Shown here: positions 1 to 12,689 of the stretch, piece after piece
Numbering within the stretch: the first letter of the stretch is position 1
Layout of the letters: each line of letters starts with the position of its first letter
Program-made: the position numbers and the translations under genes
Source of the DNA: Crocodylus rhombifer
Taxonomy: Eukaryota; Chordata; Crocodylia; Crocodylidae
NCBI GenBank assembly: GCA_038503035.1
Contig: JAVSML010025175.1
Location: 62,001-126,000 of the forward strand
Reading direction: 5' to 3'
DNA length: 64,000 nt
Notes under the pieces: model-generated
What the model saw: the letters and a program-made list of their open reading frames with translations, nothing else
What the model was told of the DNA's origin: nothing
The model's database searches: none

Positions 1-950
1 ATGCTGGTTTTCCTGCTGTATTATTTTCCTGCTGGACTCCCTCAAATATGATCCTTCATAATCTTTTCAAAGACTTTTCCAAGGATGGAGGTGAGACTGA
101 CTGGCCTATAATTACTTGGATCCTCCTTCCTCCCCTTCTTGAAAATAAGGACCACATTGGTCATTTCCCAGTCCTCCGGGACCTGACCAGTGCACCCAGC
201 ACTCAAATAGCCATGCCAGTGGTTCAGCTATAACACCCAGCCAATTCCTTCAATACCCTCAGATGCAGCTCATCCAGGCCTGCTGACTCAAACATATCCA
301 GTCCATCTAAGTGACTTTGCACCAAGTCTGTGTCAACAGTTGGTGGGCTGGTGTCCCTCTGATGTCCATCTAAGAACCCATTAGGAGACTTATCTTGAGC
401 CCTGTTCAGGAACACTGAGGCAAAAGATTCATTGAATAGCTTAGCCTTGTCCCCCCCTCTCTGCCACTAATTGCTCCTCCTTGCTCAGTAGGGGCCCTAT
501 GCTGCCCTACACCTTCCTTTTACTCCCTACATACCTAAAAAAAGACTTTTTGTTGTCTTTAATTTGTGTTGCCAGCCTCAGCTCTGTAGTTGCTTTGGCC
601 TTTCTAACATCCTCCCTGCAAGTGCAGGCCATGTAGGTATACTCCTCCTTGGTAGCTTCCTCTTGCTGCCACTTCCTGTATGCCTTCTTTTTTGCCCTTA
701 TAGGTTCCCCTGGATTTCCCTGTTTAGTCAAGGAAGTTTTTTGGCTCCTTTCCCCCTTTTCCCTCATACTGTGATAGTCTCCCTCTGTGCCCAAAGGCTC
801 ACTTTCTTCAGGAACGACCACCCTTCCTGGACTCCCATCTCACCAATACTCTTCTCCTGCAGTGCGTCATTGACTAGGCTCCTAAGCACACTGAAATTAT
901 CCTTCCTAAAATTATCTTGCCCACCCTACACAACTGTGTATCCGTTCTAC
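1..950 (-). mobile_element. CR1 LINE fragment, ORF2 endonuclease-RT linker and start of RT
   Basis: Read on the minus strand, this gives the linker between the endonuclease and reverse transcriptase of CR1 ORF2. The segment around 507-821 ends in the family-typical KDNKKSFFRYVGSKRK. Below position 200 the minus strand resembles the early RT stretch that reads [11 protein letters not shown] in other copies here. The copy is cut by the window edge at its 3' side and fades near 950. Stops and frameshifts are frequent, so it is an old dead copy. The assignment rests on likeness to the better CR1 copies at 28.5-31.3 kb and 59.0-63.5 kb. Confidence 0.8.
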
Positions 951-1287
951 TTTTACTACAGTTGAAAACCAATTTACTCCATAGTGTAACTGTGTAATGA
1001 CTCCACACCTTTACTCATCTGTGATTGCTGTAGATACTCATTTCTACATCATTAAGGACATATTCACCTTGTGAGACTAAAATGTTTTCTCCTTCCACTC
1101 AGGTGAAGGGAGGCGGAACATTACAAAGGCATTATCTTTCTCCCTCAGACAGGACAAGGGACAAAAAAAATGATCCCTTTTGCCCCCCACAAACCACTTT
1201 TCAGATTTACTCATAGATTTTAAGGCCAGAAATGACCACAAATTCATCTATACTGTTCATCTGTTCTGACCTGTTACACATGCCTGA
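951..1287. other. unassigned, non-coding
   Basis: No coding frame, RNA gene or named repeat could be supported here. The first part may be the decayed upstream end of the CR1 fragment before it. Confidence 0.4.
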
Positions 1288-1360
1288 GGGTGCATCTACA
1301 CATGCGCTTTACTACACAGTAGACTAATTTACTGTAAAAAGTTAGGTGCAACTGTACCAC
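1288..1360 (+). repeat. end fragment of the GGGTGCATCTACA MITE family
   Basis: The terminal word GGGTGCATCTACACATGCGC matches the left end of the element at 45058-45472, and the next 30 bases (CTTTACT... GACTAATT) also run parallel. No matching right end was found nearby, so this is a truncated copy. Confidence 0.55.
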
Positions 1361-1849
1361 CACACTCCCTCTGGATCCACTCCTGCTTATTACCATGTTT
1401 AAGGACCACAGCTGAAAAGGGTATCAAAGATATGTTCCCACCTTCTTCTATCCAAGCTACCAGAAAAATCTTTCTTCCTCAGGACAGGGAGATGAGACTA
1501 TCTCACTGGGACTGTTCCACTCCCTTTTCCAAACACCAAGGGAGTGAATAAAGGTCTCAATAATCCTAGGAGTAAGGACAAGGGCCTAGGTCTCCCCTTC
1601 TCAACTATGTACTTTAGCAACTGCTCTATAATCATGGTACTTCTTGTTTGTCCTCTCTGGTCCCAGACCTCTTGGATTCTTGGGTCTATATTGCACAGCT
1701 TCATCTGGAAAATTAAGTTGTTCCTCAGCCCACCCCACAAGCCTAGCTACAGTCTGGTGTTTAACTCCCTGCTTCCTGGGAAGTCAGAAGTTATGGATTT
1801 GAACCTCCTGCAGCAAAAGACCCTTATTCCTGCTATTGGAAAGAGGTAA
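1361..1849. other. unassigned, non-coding
   Basis: Nothing recognised. Short open frames lack family motifs or splice context. Confidence 0.4.
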
Positions 1850-2820
1850 AAGTAAGGGCAGGGTGAGGCAGTGCATCTTATAAGGAATTAGGTAAATGAA
1901 CAGCCCCAACACTGGGGGCAAGAGCCAGCAGAACAAGGGCAGTTTGCAGAAAGCCTAGCTACAAAGAGCAGTAAGGAAAGACAGCCTAGGAAAAAGGGAC
2001 AGAGAGCTCAGCCTACAGGCAGGAGAATGGAAGTCTGCCTATAGAGAAAAGTAGCAGCATCTGAGCCCTTTTACCCTTTAGCCAGGTCAGGTGACTGGAA
2101 GGGGAAGGAGAAAAGTGTATATAAGCCTGATCCTGGGGCTACAGTCTGACTAGCCTTGACTTTGTAAGAGGAAGGTGTTCTGCTGAGGAAAAAAAGTGTT
2201 TCTGTGTTGTAGGTGTTTTTTTAAGCATCTAACTGGAAGCTTGGATTGTGGCCGTAGAGGCAAGTGGAGGCCCTGTGGGGAGTATTTTGGAAGTACTCTT
2301 TGCTAGGGGGCTGAAGCCCAGATTGAGCCCTGTAAGAGTCTGGGACCCAGTAGGCTGCAGGGGTTGAAGCCTGGGTAAAGGGGTTGAAATCTAGGTGGGC
2401 TGGGCAGGGGAGGGTGAAGGCCTTGAGGGGTAGATGCCCCAAATGTAGCCTGTGGTGTGGGTGAAGGCCTGAAGGGTAGGTTCCTTACACAAGGCAGCTT
2501 GTTGAGGACAGATGGGGGCAAGTGTGTGTGCTCTGCTCAGGTTAGGATACAAGGACTGGGCAGATAGGGGTTCTCAGGATAAGAATAGTGGAGCAACATA
2601 CTGAGGTATAGCCAGTGAGCCTGAGGAACTAGAGGATAGGGCACGGGTCAAAGTAAATTCTAGAGGGCACCATAGCCATCCCCAAGAGGCAGACCCCAAT
2701 AGCTCCCTTCCTGCTGGTGAAGGCTTAGAAGCCAGGTCTCCCATTTCCTTGGCAGAGCACTTTAATTGCTATGTTATTAAATAAAGTGCAAGCAACATTA
2801 CTCTGCTTTTGCAAGAACAG
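1850..2820 (+). mobile_element. LTR-like regulatory stretch (tentative)
   Basis: A TATA box (GTATATAAG, about 2117-2125) is followed about 650 bases later by a polyadenylation-type AATAAA near 2780 and an A/T-rich end. The stretch between is GC- and purine-rich without a coding frame. This order is that of an LTR (U3-TATA-R-polyA). The TATA context resembles that of the LTR candidate at 25494. No paired TG/CA ends or target duplication could be fixed, so the limits are approximate and a host promoter is not excluded. Confidence 0.3.
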
Positions 2821-3270
2821 GGCCATAGTAGCTGTATTTTGTACTGAGCTCTATGTTGGTGTCCATTAGGAGTAACTGAGGACATCCACTGGACCAGGAC
2901 CCTCAGGGACCCCACATTCCACCTAAATTTCTATATCACCTGGGAATTAGGTGGGAGCTAGGCAACTAGTTGCTCAGGCCTGGGCTCTTCTGGGCAGGCA
3001 CAGAAGCAAAGCTGCAAGAAGCGAGGGGAATTTCATGTCAAAGAAGTGACTCTAGTCAAACAGTTGGGTGGCTGCATCTCAGTTCTAGTTTTAGTTTGCC
3101 TAAGATTTTTGGTATATATGTTTCTCTTTGATCTGCATCCAAAAGTATCTGCTCTATGAGTATCTTTTGCATCAAATCAATATAAATGTTAATTACTTGG
3201 CCACTTACCGAATCTGTCTTTTCTTTCTTCAGGGGAAAAATCTGTTAGATGTGGGACATTTGAGTTGGCT
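2821..3270. other. unassigned, non-coding
   Basis: No gene or named repeat seen. The last eight bases (AGTTGGCT, 3263-3270) are the probable left target duplication of the next element. Confidence 0.4.
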
Positions 3271-4109
3271 CAGGGGTCGGCAACCCCCAGCACAAGTGCA
3301 AAGGCATTTTACCCAGCGTGCACACCTCCGAGCCTATGGTGAGGAAGAGGCCAGGACTTCACTGCCACAACAAGAATCAGACCCCTCACAGTTCCCCTGC
3401 CATCTACTTGGAGCACCCACCAACAACAACAAGCCAAGCTGGGGTTCTGTGGACCCCAGTGCAGCTGCTTCAGCCTCCCCACCACCTGCCTAGAGCAGTT
3501 TGGGATCTGTGGCAGGGGCCTGCCCAGAGCCCAGGCTGGCTGTGGCAGATAGCCAGGAAGCTGCAAGCAGCTGTACCAGAGTCCACAGAGCCGCAGCCCA
3601 GTTTGTCAGTGGTGGCAGGTGCACATGCCCCTGGAGTGGATGGCAGGGAGCGGCAGGGGGCCTGATCCTTGTTGTAGCACTGCAGCCTTGACCCCTTTCC
3701 CACAATCTGGCCCAAGGCATGTGTGCACCTGCTTCTGGCAGTAAGCCAGGCTGGGATTCCACAGACCCTGGGGCAGCTGCTTGCAAACCTTCTGGCTGCC
3801 TGCAACAGCCAGCCTGGGCTCTGGATAGGGCCCTGCTGCCCACCATGGGGCCCAGGCAGTTTGCAACAGGCAGCAAGGAGGCTGCAAGCAGCTGCACCAG
3901 GGTCTGCAGATCCCTGGCCTGGCTCATTGCCAGCAGCAGGTGTATACATGCCTTGGGATGGACAGCAGCAAAGGGATCTGGACTGTGCTACCACAACAAG
4001 GATTGGGCCCCCCACAGTTCCCCTGCCATCCACCCTGGCACACCAAGATCTTCCAGATAGAGGTTGCAAGTGTTTTTAGCGCTCTGCCGAAAAATGTTGC
4101 CAGCCTCTG
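3271..4109 (+). mobile_element. non-autonomous hAT-type element with a foldback core
   Basis: The left end reads CAGGGGTCGGCAACCC and the reverse complement of the right end reads CAGAGGCTGGCAACA, a hAT-style terminal inverted repeat. Flanking 8-mers AGTTGGCT and AATTAGCT agree at 6 of 8 positions, as for an old 8-bp target duplication. The ends also match a 210-bp relative at 34928-35137. The interior (about 3355-4040) is a set of diverged units of about 200 bases in alternating orientation. For example, the unit around 3360-3480 recurs inverted at about 3485-3690, and a second pair lies at about 3710-4040. Several GC-rich frames of 90-200 codons cross it on both strands, but they are by-products of the repeats with no transposase motif. 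Confidence 0.75.
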
Positions 4110-5339
4110 AATTAGCTGGTTGTTGGATTTGGAGCTGGACACAAGAAGCGAGTACAATGGTTCTATTACAGGAAGCCTGGGATAGCTTCCTCTCCCCATC
4201 TGTCCTTTCTTTCTGCCATTTCTGAAAATCCTTTATTCTTTTGGTTGCAGCATTCTCACATCCCACTGATTATTGCCTAAGAAAATTACATTTTGGAATA
4301 GGAGACTTCAATTTTCCACATGCTCCTCATGTTGAGTGGCACTGATGTAACAAAACCCTGATTGGAGTACTATTTCATACAAGTAACAAATTCTGGCAAT
4401 TACTCTGTCAATAGGTTAATATCAATCTGTGCTGATTTTCATATTGATGGTGCCCACTATCAGCCAATTTGGGGAGAGCAAAATGGACACTAACAGATTC
4501 TTTTGAATTATTAGGGCCCCCCTACACATGCAGGTAAGGGCCCAATGAGATCTAATACATGATGCACACAGTCACCCCTCCTGCCATGCCATATATCCAT
4601 AGCAGGAGGCGTGATTATGGGATTGTGCATTAGATCCCAGTGCACCTTATTGCCAGTGCAAGGGGAGCCCAGTTCTGGGCTTCACCTGCACCAGCAAGAA
4701 GCAAGCTCCCATACCTGGGAGCCCCCGAACTGATAGGGCTACCAGATGTGGGGGCACCCAATGTACTCCCCACAGCTGGGAGATGCAGCTGTTACAGTCT
4801 CTCACCCCTGAGGACACAAGAAACTCAAAAGCTAGGAGACCACAGCTGCCACTTCATTCACCCCTGGGACTGGGAGACTAGCAACCACAAACTATATAAC
4901 ACCAAGGTTGGAAGACTTCAGCAGCCATGCTCCATGGCTTCCAGGACCCAATGTTTTATCTATGACTGGTCCACAAAAAGCTTTACGCTGTTTCTCTAAT
5001 GAACTTGTTCAGAATTGATATGCTGCCTAATTCTCAACATACAGACCTTCCTGTTAGTAATTCATGGCAAGTAGTCAGTGTGCTAGATTTTAAGATGTGT
5101 TAATTGGTTCTGATTTGGATCTGAAAATTGCATGACGTGGTCATTATTCCCCCTTTCCCTCCTCTCTGCCCCTGCTTACCTCCCCCCTCACCCCAGATTT
5201 CAAATGTTCTTGGAGGTTCAAATTTGATGTACTTGAATATTCTCTAATAAACACTTCAGGTTTAATGTTTCTGTTTCTACACACCTTACTCTTGGCAAAC
5301 TTGTTGTCTAACATGTTTGCCAATGGCGAAGACAAGATT
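4110..5339. other. unassigned, with a MITE-like CTACACATGC word
   Basis: No gene was recognised. Near 4515 a run of Cs followed by CTACACATGC recalls the MITE ends at 1288 and 45058, but no partner end was found. Short open frames here lack family features. Confidence 0.35.
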
Positions 5340-5956
5340 TGTAAGCACGACCAGCTTGGTGCAAGGGGGGGATTTATGACCAGACAGGTGGGTGTTAATG
5401 GCAAGCAGGAGTCAGATGATTTAAAGCATAATGGTTACACAGAAAGTTTATTTACTTACGCTACTGATGTGATGCAGCGTAGGCAGAGGAGTTGATTTAT
5501 TCAGTTACAGCGTGCAGATATCATGTTACCCAGCATTTACAGGGTGGGTAATAGACTTGATTCCAAGTGATTCACATAAGCTGTTGCAGTCTGCAGATTA
5601 CCGAGAGCTCTTGATAAGAAAGATAACGAGGAAAATAATCGAGTCGGCAAGGACGGAGTTATGCTGAGATAAAGATTGGAGGTAGGGAGATGATTGTAAA
5701 AGGCCACTTTACAAACTGTGTCTCCTGGGGGGGGCGTTGGAGAGTTCTCCGCTTTGGGCAGAAGTTCTTTCAAAGTTATACTTGACCAGGTGACCAATTA
5801 CTACACGCCAGGCATGAATAATTAACGAGTTGGCACTTGTGCTCTCTTTGTTTGCTCAAGTTTCATGCTGGCAGCCCAGCCTTTAAGAAAGGGGGGGCCT
5901 TTCTTTTAGTTTAGGTGGTACTGAGCCTGTTTGGTCACAAGAGGGTAAGCACGACA
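5340..5956 (-). mobile_element. possible solo LTR, antisense
   Basis: On the minus strand there are two AATAAA signals (about 5490 and 5447) followed by a CT-rich stretch, as in the R/U5 part of a retroviral-type LTR. The 11-bp word GTAAGCACGAC occurs at both margins (about 5342-5352 and 5945-5955), about 600 bases apart. It could mark the ends or be a long duplication. TG/CA limits are not certain. Base composition differs from the neighbours, with scattered CpGs. Confidence 0.35.
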
Positions 5957-6448
5957 CATTATTCTGATCTTACAGTTTCATTAAAGTTAGCTAATCTCGT
6001 TACTATAGGTACTTTATCTTTCGTGCTGGGCTGTCAAGGTTAGTTTCTCTCTCATATAAGAAGCTCATGTGATTTGAAATGAGGCACAGACAGGGGTGTG
6101 TGCATGCAGCACTGTTACAAACTAAAGAATAATAGTGTGAGACTACAATTACAGAGTTTGTTGTGTTAGCTTCTGACCTTTTGCCATCTGACCTTTTGCC
6201 ATCGGCATCTGAAATCAAAGACTTTGATCTTTGACACACTTCTTTCCTTTTTTTTAAATGAGTGGTTGCTATCACCTGCTCGGTTCTTTCAAAATTATAG
6301 TGAGGCAAATCTTGATTCTTCTCCAAGAATTATGACATTAGTTAGCAAGCAGCAATAAAGCCCTGTCATTATTTACTGCTAGCTGGCAAACACAATGCAC
6401 CAGCTATAAGAGTAAAACAATTCTACTACTTGCCCTTCCTGGAATCGG
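5957..6448. other. unassigned, non-coding
   Basis: No coding or repeat identity supported. A short tandem duplication (TCTGACCTTTTGCCATC twice) lies near 6172-6203. Confidence 0.4.
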
Positions 6449-9290
6449 AGATTCATAGACAAATTAGGGTTGGAAAGGACCTCAAGATGTCATCTAGGCC
6501 AACTGCCTGCTCAAAACAGAACCATCTCCAACTATATCATCCTAGCCAAGGTTTTGTCTACCTGGGTCTTAAAAGCATCTAAGGATAGAGATTCCTTTAC
6601 CTCTCTGAGTAACCTGTTCCAGTGCTTTACTACCCTCCCAGTGAGAGTTTTTCCTAATATCTAAGTTAAACTTTCCTTTTTACAGCTTAAGAATATTGTT
6701 CCTTGTTCTGTCATTTGCCTAAACTGCCTGAGAAAAGCCTAGCTCCATCCTCTTTGGAACCACTCTTCTGGTAGTTGAAAGCTGCTACTAAATCCCTCCC
6801 CACCCCTCCCCCTCCCCCTCCCCCCATCTTCTCCAAACTAAGTAAGTCCAGTTCCCTCCCAGCCTTTGCTCAAAAACCATGTGCCCCAGGCCCCTAATCA
6901 TTTTTGTTGCCCTCCATGGTACTCTCTCCAATTTTTCTACATCCTTTCTGTAGTGGGGGGCCCAAAACAGGACACAGTACTCCCAGATGTGGACTCACCA
7001 GTGCCAAATAGAGGGAAACAATCACTTCCCATGATGTGCTGGCAACACATCTACCAATGCAGCCTGATATGCTGCTAGCCTTCCTTGCAACAAAAGCACA
7101 TATTCAGCTTACTGTCCACTGTAACCCCCAAGTCCTTTTCTGCAAACCTGCTGCTTAGCTGGGTAGTCCACAGCTTCTACCAGTGCATGTGACTGTTCTG
7201 CCCTAAGTGTAGGACTTTGCACCTGACCTTAGTGAATTTCATGAGATTTCTTATGTTCCAATCCTCCAATTTGTGAAGGTCTCTCAGTATCCTAGCCCTA
7301 CCCTCCAGCATATCTACTACTCCCCTAAGCTTGGTGTCATCCATAAGTTTGCTGAGGGTGCACTCCTTCCCATTTTCCAGATCATTGATGAAGATATTGA
7401 ACAAAACCAGTCCCAGGACCAAGTCCTGGGGCACTCCATTTGACACCAGCTGACAACTACACTTTGAGCCCAACAGTCCAGCCAGTTTTCTATCCACCTT
7501 ACAGGCTATTCATCCAACCAACCCGTACTTTAGCTTGCTTGTAAAAATGTTGTAAAAGACTGTACCAAAAGGCTTGCTAAAGTTGAGGTATATCATGTCT
7601 ACTGTTCTCCCCACACCCACAGAGCCTGTCCTCTTATGATAAAAGGCAATCAGGTTGGTCAGGCATGACCTGCCCTACTTGCCCTTGTGAATCCGTGCTG
7701 ACTGTTCCTAATAATCACCTTCTTCTCCAAGTGCTTACAAATGGATTCCCTGAGGATCTGCTCCATGAATTTTTTCAGGGACTGAACTGCAGCTGACTGG
7801 TGTGTACTTCCCCAGATCCTCCTTCCATTTCATAAAGATGGGCACTATATTTGCCCTTTTCCTGACATCTGGGACCTCTCCCAATTGCTATGAGTTTTCA
7901 AAAAATAATGGAGAGTAGTTCTGCAATCACATTGGCCAACTCCTTCAGCACCCTTGGGTACACCATGTCTGGCCCTATGGACTTGTACTCATCTAGCATT
8001 TCTAAATAGTCCCTCTTCTTTTCCCATGCCTGTTCTTCCTGAACAGTTTATATGCATCCAGGACAGTGCTCCACTCATGGGAGCTATCTCACCAAGTCTC
8101 TGTTATTCCAATGCTTTTGCCACTGTCAGCTGCTCACCTCCTCCCCAAACTCTGTTGCTGGGTGCAGTAGTTTGGGATCTTACCTTCCCTGTGAAGACCA
8201 AAGTAAAAATGCACTGAGTGCTTCAGCCTTTTCCACATCATCTGTCACTACATTGCCTCCCCCATTCAGTAAGGGACCCACACTTTCCCTGATCTTCCTC
8301 TTGTTGCTGATATACTTGTAGAAACCCTTCTTTTAACCTTCCACATCCCCTTGCTAGCTGCAACTCCAAATGCACTTTGACCTTCCTGATTTCATCCCTG
8401 CATGCCCTAGCAATATCCTTATACTCCTCCTTAGCCATTTGTCCAAGTTGCCACCTCTTGTAAGCTTCCTTTTGTTTTCCTGGATGTTGAAGAATTCCCT
8501 GCCAAGTCAAACTGGTCTTCTGCAATATTTGCTGGTATTCTTGTGCATCAGGATGGTCTGTTCCTGTGCCCTTGATAAGGTTTTTTTAAAGTACAACCAG
8601 CTGTACTGGAGTCCTTTCCCCATCAGACAGGCCTCCCAGGGGATCCTGCCCATGAGTTCCCTAAGTGAGTCCAAGTCTGCTTTTCCAAAGTCCAGGGTCT
8701 TTACTTTGCTTCTGCTCCTTCCTTCCTTTCCTCAGGATCCTGAACTCAATAATCTTACGGTCACTGTTAGTCAAGGTGCCATCCACTTTTAAGTTCCCCA
8801 CCTGTTCGTGAGCAGCAGGTCAACAATACCATGGCCCCTAGTTAACCTCCCCAGCACTTGCACCCTGGAAATTGTCCTCAACACTCTCCAAAAACTTCTT
8901 GGAGCTGTGCACTGCTGTATTGCCCTCCCAGCAGATGTCAGGGTGATTTGAAGTCCCACATGAGAACCACGGCCTATGATCGGGAAACTTCCACTAGCTG
9001 TTTTGAAGAAAGCAACAACCACCACATCCTTCTGGTCTTCTCTATAGCACATACTCACCATGACATCATCCTTGTTGCTCTCCCCTCTGACCCTAACCCA
9101 GAGACTTTCAATAGGCCTATCTCCAGTTTCCTACTGTACCTCTGAGCAATCATGCACAGTTTTACATAAAGATCAACTCCTCTTCTCCCCTGCCTGTCCC
9201 TCCTGAACTGTTTATACCCATCCATGGCAGTGCTCTAGTCATGTGAGAGCTATCCTACCAAATCTGTTATCCAGATCACATCATAACCCC
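6449..9290 (-). mobile_element. CR1 LINE, 5'-truncated, about 2.8 kb, antisense
   Basis: The 3' end is at the low coordinate (ATTCATAGAC... GGTTGGAAAGGACCTC, the antisense CR1 tail) and the element runs to the endonuclease domain near 9.3 kb. In the RT part (minus strand 7497-7177) GVPQ and [19 protein letters not shown] are readable. The RT catalytic box normally reading FADD is LMDD. The endonuclease-RT linker lies around 8.2-8.7 kb and endonuclease remnants around 8.8-9.25 kb. Many stops and shifts are present, so it is an old inactive copy. It belongs to the same subfamily as the copy at 11.84-15.56 kb. Confidence 0.85.
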
Positions 9291-11099
9291 TTCCTGATCG
9301 CATACGTGACCACTTCTGCCCCTCTTTTCATACATCAACTGGAACACCTGATCACAACACACATCATTCTACTGATTTTTTCATGTAACTTCAGTTTAAG
9401 CATGTACTTGAATACTTTCCTGAACATGAATTCTTTCTGGAATTATGTCTTAATTTGGCACAAGCAAGAGAGCTAAACCATTGACTACAATGCAAAGTGG
9501 ATTCAGTTATTGGGTATTATAAGACTGAAATAAAATTTCTTTCCTATAGGCCTTTAGTTATATGCATGCCTGCTGCAATAAAAGTAGATTTCATACAGGT
9601 TGCTGAGGGTTGCTGTAGCCAGGAAGAGTCTCTGGTAGCATGACTGGTAGGCAGCAACCAGTGGAGCTCAGCCCTTGCCCATGCTTAGGGTCCTTGGGGT
9701 ATGTTCATTTTGTGATGGCATGGAATGCCCCAGATGGGTTGCTCCTGAGCATGCCTTACACATCTCCTCCTGTTGGCATGCCTCCAAGCTAAAAAATTTG
9801 CTGGTGAGGCTTTTTCCTAGCTCATCCCCAGGAACTGCTTTCAAGTCTTCTGGGAACTAAAGATCTGAAGAGCAGCCACAGATGGACACCCCTGAGAGGC
9901 CTTACTAGTATACTTCTGGATTTAGAGCATACCTAAGAACACAGGTAAGCAGCACGTGCTCATGGTGGTCCTGGCAAGGACATGCTGCTACCACAACAAA
10001 CACTCCCTTACTCACCCCCAAAATTTGACTAATAAACAACACTAATAATGGCTTGGAAGGAACCTGCATTACCAAGCAATAAGAATGGAAAGAATGAATG
10101 GGACCTAGACTACCTGTGACTCTCTTTGTGATCTCTGGGGACCACCAGGCATGTCAGTATGCCTCATGGTTCTTTCTGTAGTGGGGTAAATGCAACCTTT
10201 TGACAAGGTCCTATAGAAGTTGTGTCATATGGAGATTTCTTGGACTGAGCTTTCTGCTGTTAGGTTTTCTATGAAAAGGCCCATTACTTAGAAATGATCT
10301 GAGTTGGCTGAATTATTTTGGTCACATTTTGCATGTAACTTTGTGCTCTGGGACTTCTGATACTTTGCTATCTTTTCTCAGGGCTGCTTCTTAAGGAATG
10401 ACATTGATTTCAGTCTAGATTTTTTCAGCTGCATAAAACCCATCGATGTGCATAATCCCCTTATTAAAAGAAACCAAAGTTAATAAACTACACAGATATT
10501 ACTATGCCGACTGTAAAAATGTCTTAGCATTAGAGTGCTCTGGGACTGCCATACTTAATACGCACATCCTCACATTAGTCTAAAATATAATGATTCACAT
10601 TGTACTGTGGCTTCATTAAGATCTATTGTAGACTGTCATTAATGCCATCTCAAAGCTCCAAGCATTGCAAGATTGACCTTGAAAAATAACATTTTAGGGG
10701 GTTCACTGCTACTGATTCTCTTCAAAAGACCTCACAATTTCTCTCCATACCCAAAAAATAGCCCTTGTTTTGCAAAACACCAAATTCCCTGAACTCTTTA
10801 TGCTGTGGCCTTTCATGCTTAAAAAGATGTACCAGGGAGATAATATAAAGCCGGGAGGGGAGGGAGGAGGGGGCTGAAGAATATGCTGCAGTGTAATACT
10901 TTCAATCCTAACATCATGTAAAGGGAGTATACACATGTTTGCTATGCTGCTAAGAGGAAAGAAAAGTAGTTTCCAGGGAATCACTTGGTGTGACTCGAAG
11001 AATACCACAGAAAAGAAAAGCATGAGCTTTGTTTTAACGTAAAATAGATGGGAAAGGCTCAAATCTAAAAGAAGTGATACAAGAGATGGAAAAAGGTTA
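9291..11099. other. unassigned, mostly AT-rich, non-coding
   Basis: About 1.8 kb without recognisable gene or repeat. A G-rich purine run (about 10853-10873) is the only simple-sequence feature. The longest open frame (minus strand, 138 codons, 10709-11125) has no recognisable family and runs into the next MITE. Confidence 0.4.
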
Positions 11100-11107
11100 C
11101 AGTAAGA

Positions 11108-11572
11108 CAGGGGTGTCAAACTCATCTATTTCCACAGGCCAGATGAGGGGGCAGAACTGGTCCATGGGCTGGATGAACGGTGTGGGGCCAACTCCCTGGA
11201 TCAGGCTCAGGAACCTCCCCCAGGCAACCCCCAGCATACTATATCCAGCACCCGCTCAGGCTGGTGTAGCCCTGCACCATGTGTGACCCACATCTTGGAC
11301 CAGCCAAAGGAAGCACTGCATGCAGCTTGCATCGTGGACTGGCTGCAATGGGCACCATGGACACTGGATCCAGCATGTGAACAGGTCTTGGACTGAACTC
11401 ATGTGGGTGCCTTGTACAGTGCAGGTCTAGAACAGGTGTTGCCTGTGGCCAGTTCAGGCCCTACCACATGCTGCCTATAAATCAACTTGAGATCCAAGGT
11501 CAACATGGGAGGCTGGATGATTTGGTGCTATAGGCTAGATCCAGCCCATGGGCTGCATCTTTGACACCTCTA
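11108..11572 (+). mobile_element. hAT-type MITE with 8-bp target duplication
   Basis: Ends CAGGGGTGTCAAACTCAT and, inverted, TAGAGGTGTCAAAGATGCAG form the terminal inverted repeat. The element is flanked by CAGTAAGA (11100-11107) and CAGAAAGA (11573-11580), agreeing at 7 of 8. The 465-bp interior has no coding capacity. The words GGGCTGGAT and CCAGCCCATGGGCTG recur in other hAT pieces here (38.0-38.3 kb and near 23.0 kb). Confidence 0.85.
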
Positions 11573-11846
11573 CAGAAAGAATGAAAGGGCTGCTGGTGGA
11601 CCATTTATTGAACTAGAAGGCCACAGTGCAGCAACACCTGATTCCACTGCCATTACTTGAAATGGATTACAAGTGATGTGATTACTTTCATGAAGCAGGT
11701 AACATCTGCTCATGGAGTTCTCAAAATCTCTGCATATTATGCCATGGAGGAAAATTTCTCCCCCATTCCAAATTTATACCCAAATTCTGTCATACTTGCT
11801 CATGATGAGTTATATCACTTCATATCTGGTTCCAGGTAGTATTGCT

Positions 11847-12600
11847 ACAAGCGGAAGAGTGGAAGAAGAAATGCCAGATACAGCACTAGAGAAGAGAAAG
11901 GACATGGACACCCAAGAGGGTGGAAGCTGGAGGCATGTGACTTCTGGCAGCAAGCAGAGATATTCATCTCCACCTGCAGCAGTTCATCTGGAGAAGAGAT
12001 ATGCAGCCCTAGCAGCAGAGAGGGAGGAGCATGTTCCATTGGTGGAAGAAGACAAGCCAGGACTCATGGAATTGGGGAGAAATGAGACAACTGCCACCAA
12101 GAAGAAGCAACAGATGGTGGTGGTTGAAGACTCCCTTCTGTGTGGGACAGAGGGAGCTATCTGCTGACCTGACCTGTTGTCTCAGGAAGTCTGCTGCTTG
12201 CCTGGATCCGAGATGTCATGGAGGGACCATCAAGGCTCATCCAGCATTCTGACTACTACCCCATGCTGTTCATCCATGTGGGCACTTGTGATACTGTCTT
12301 GGGAGACCCTGAGCATATCAAAAGTGACTACATGGCTCTGGGTGAAGGGGTCTAGGGCTCAAGTTGTGTTCTCAACAATCCTTCCAATCAAGAGAAATGG
12401 CCTGGGCAAAAGCAGTTGCATCCTGAAGATCAACACCTGGCTGCACAGATGGTATCACCAGCAGGGCTTTGGCTTCTTTGTCCATGGGATGTTCTTCTAA
12501 GAACAAGGATTCCTGGGAAGAGATGGGATCCAGCAGATGAAGAGAGGTCAAAACATCTTCACAGACAGACTCATTAACCTAGTGAGGAGGGCTTTAAAGT
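11847..12600 (+). pseudogene. CR1 ORF1 remnant (SGNH-esterase domain, dead)
   Basis: This matches the ORF1 of the intact copy at 62029-63096 in order: a stretch ending RYAALAAEREE, then VVVEDSLLCGTEGAIC, then FIHVGTCDT, then VVFSTILPI, then LGRDG. In this family ORF1 is thought to bind element RNA and carries an SGNH-hydrolase fold. The catalytic blocks are damaged: GDS has become EDS, GTND has become GTCD, and the final D-x-x-H block reads DGIQQ without the histidine. A stop follows the GAIC stretch and at least two frame changes occur. The remnant ends at an RRALK-stop equivalent near 12600. Confidence 0.8.
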
Positions 12601-12689
12601 AGGTTCGCTGGGGGACAGAGACAAAAGCCCTGAGGTAAGTGGGGAAGCAGGAGACCTGGAGGAAGAGCAAGCAGGAGGGGGCAACAGAC

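Noticed and set aside
3470..4069. 199-codon minus-strand open frame and several overlapping frames
   Set aside because: They lie in the GC-rich foldback core of a hAT element, appear on both strands, and have no family motif.
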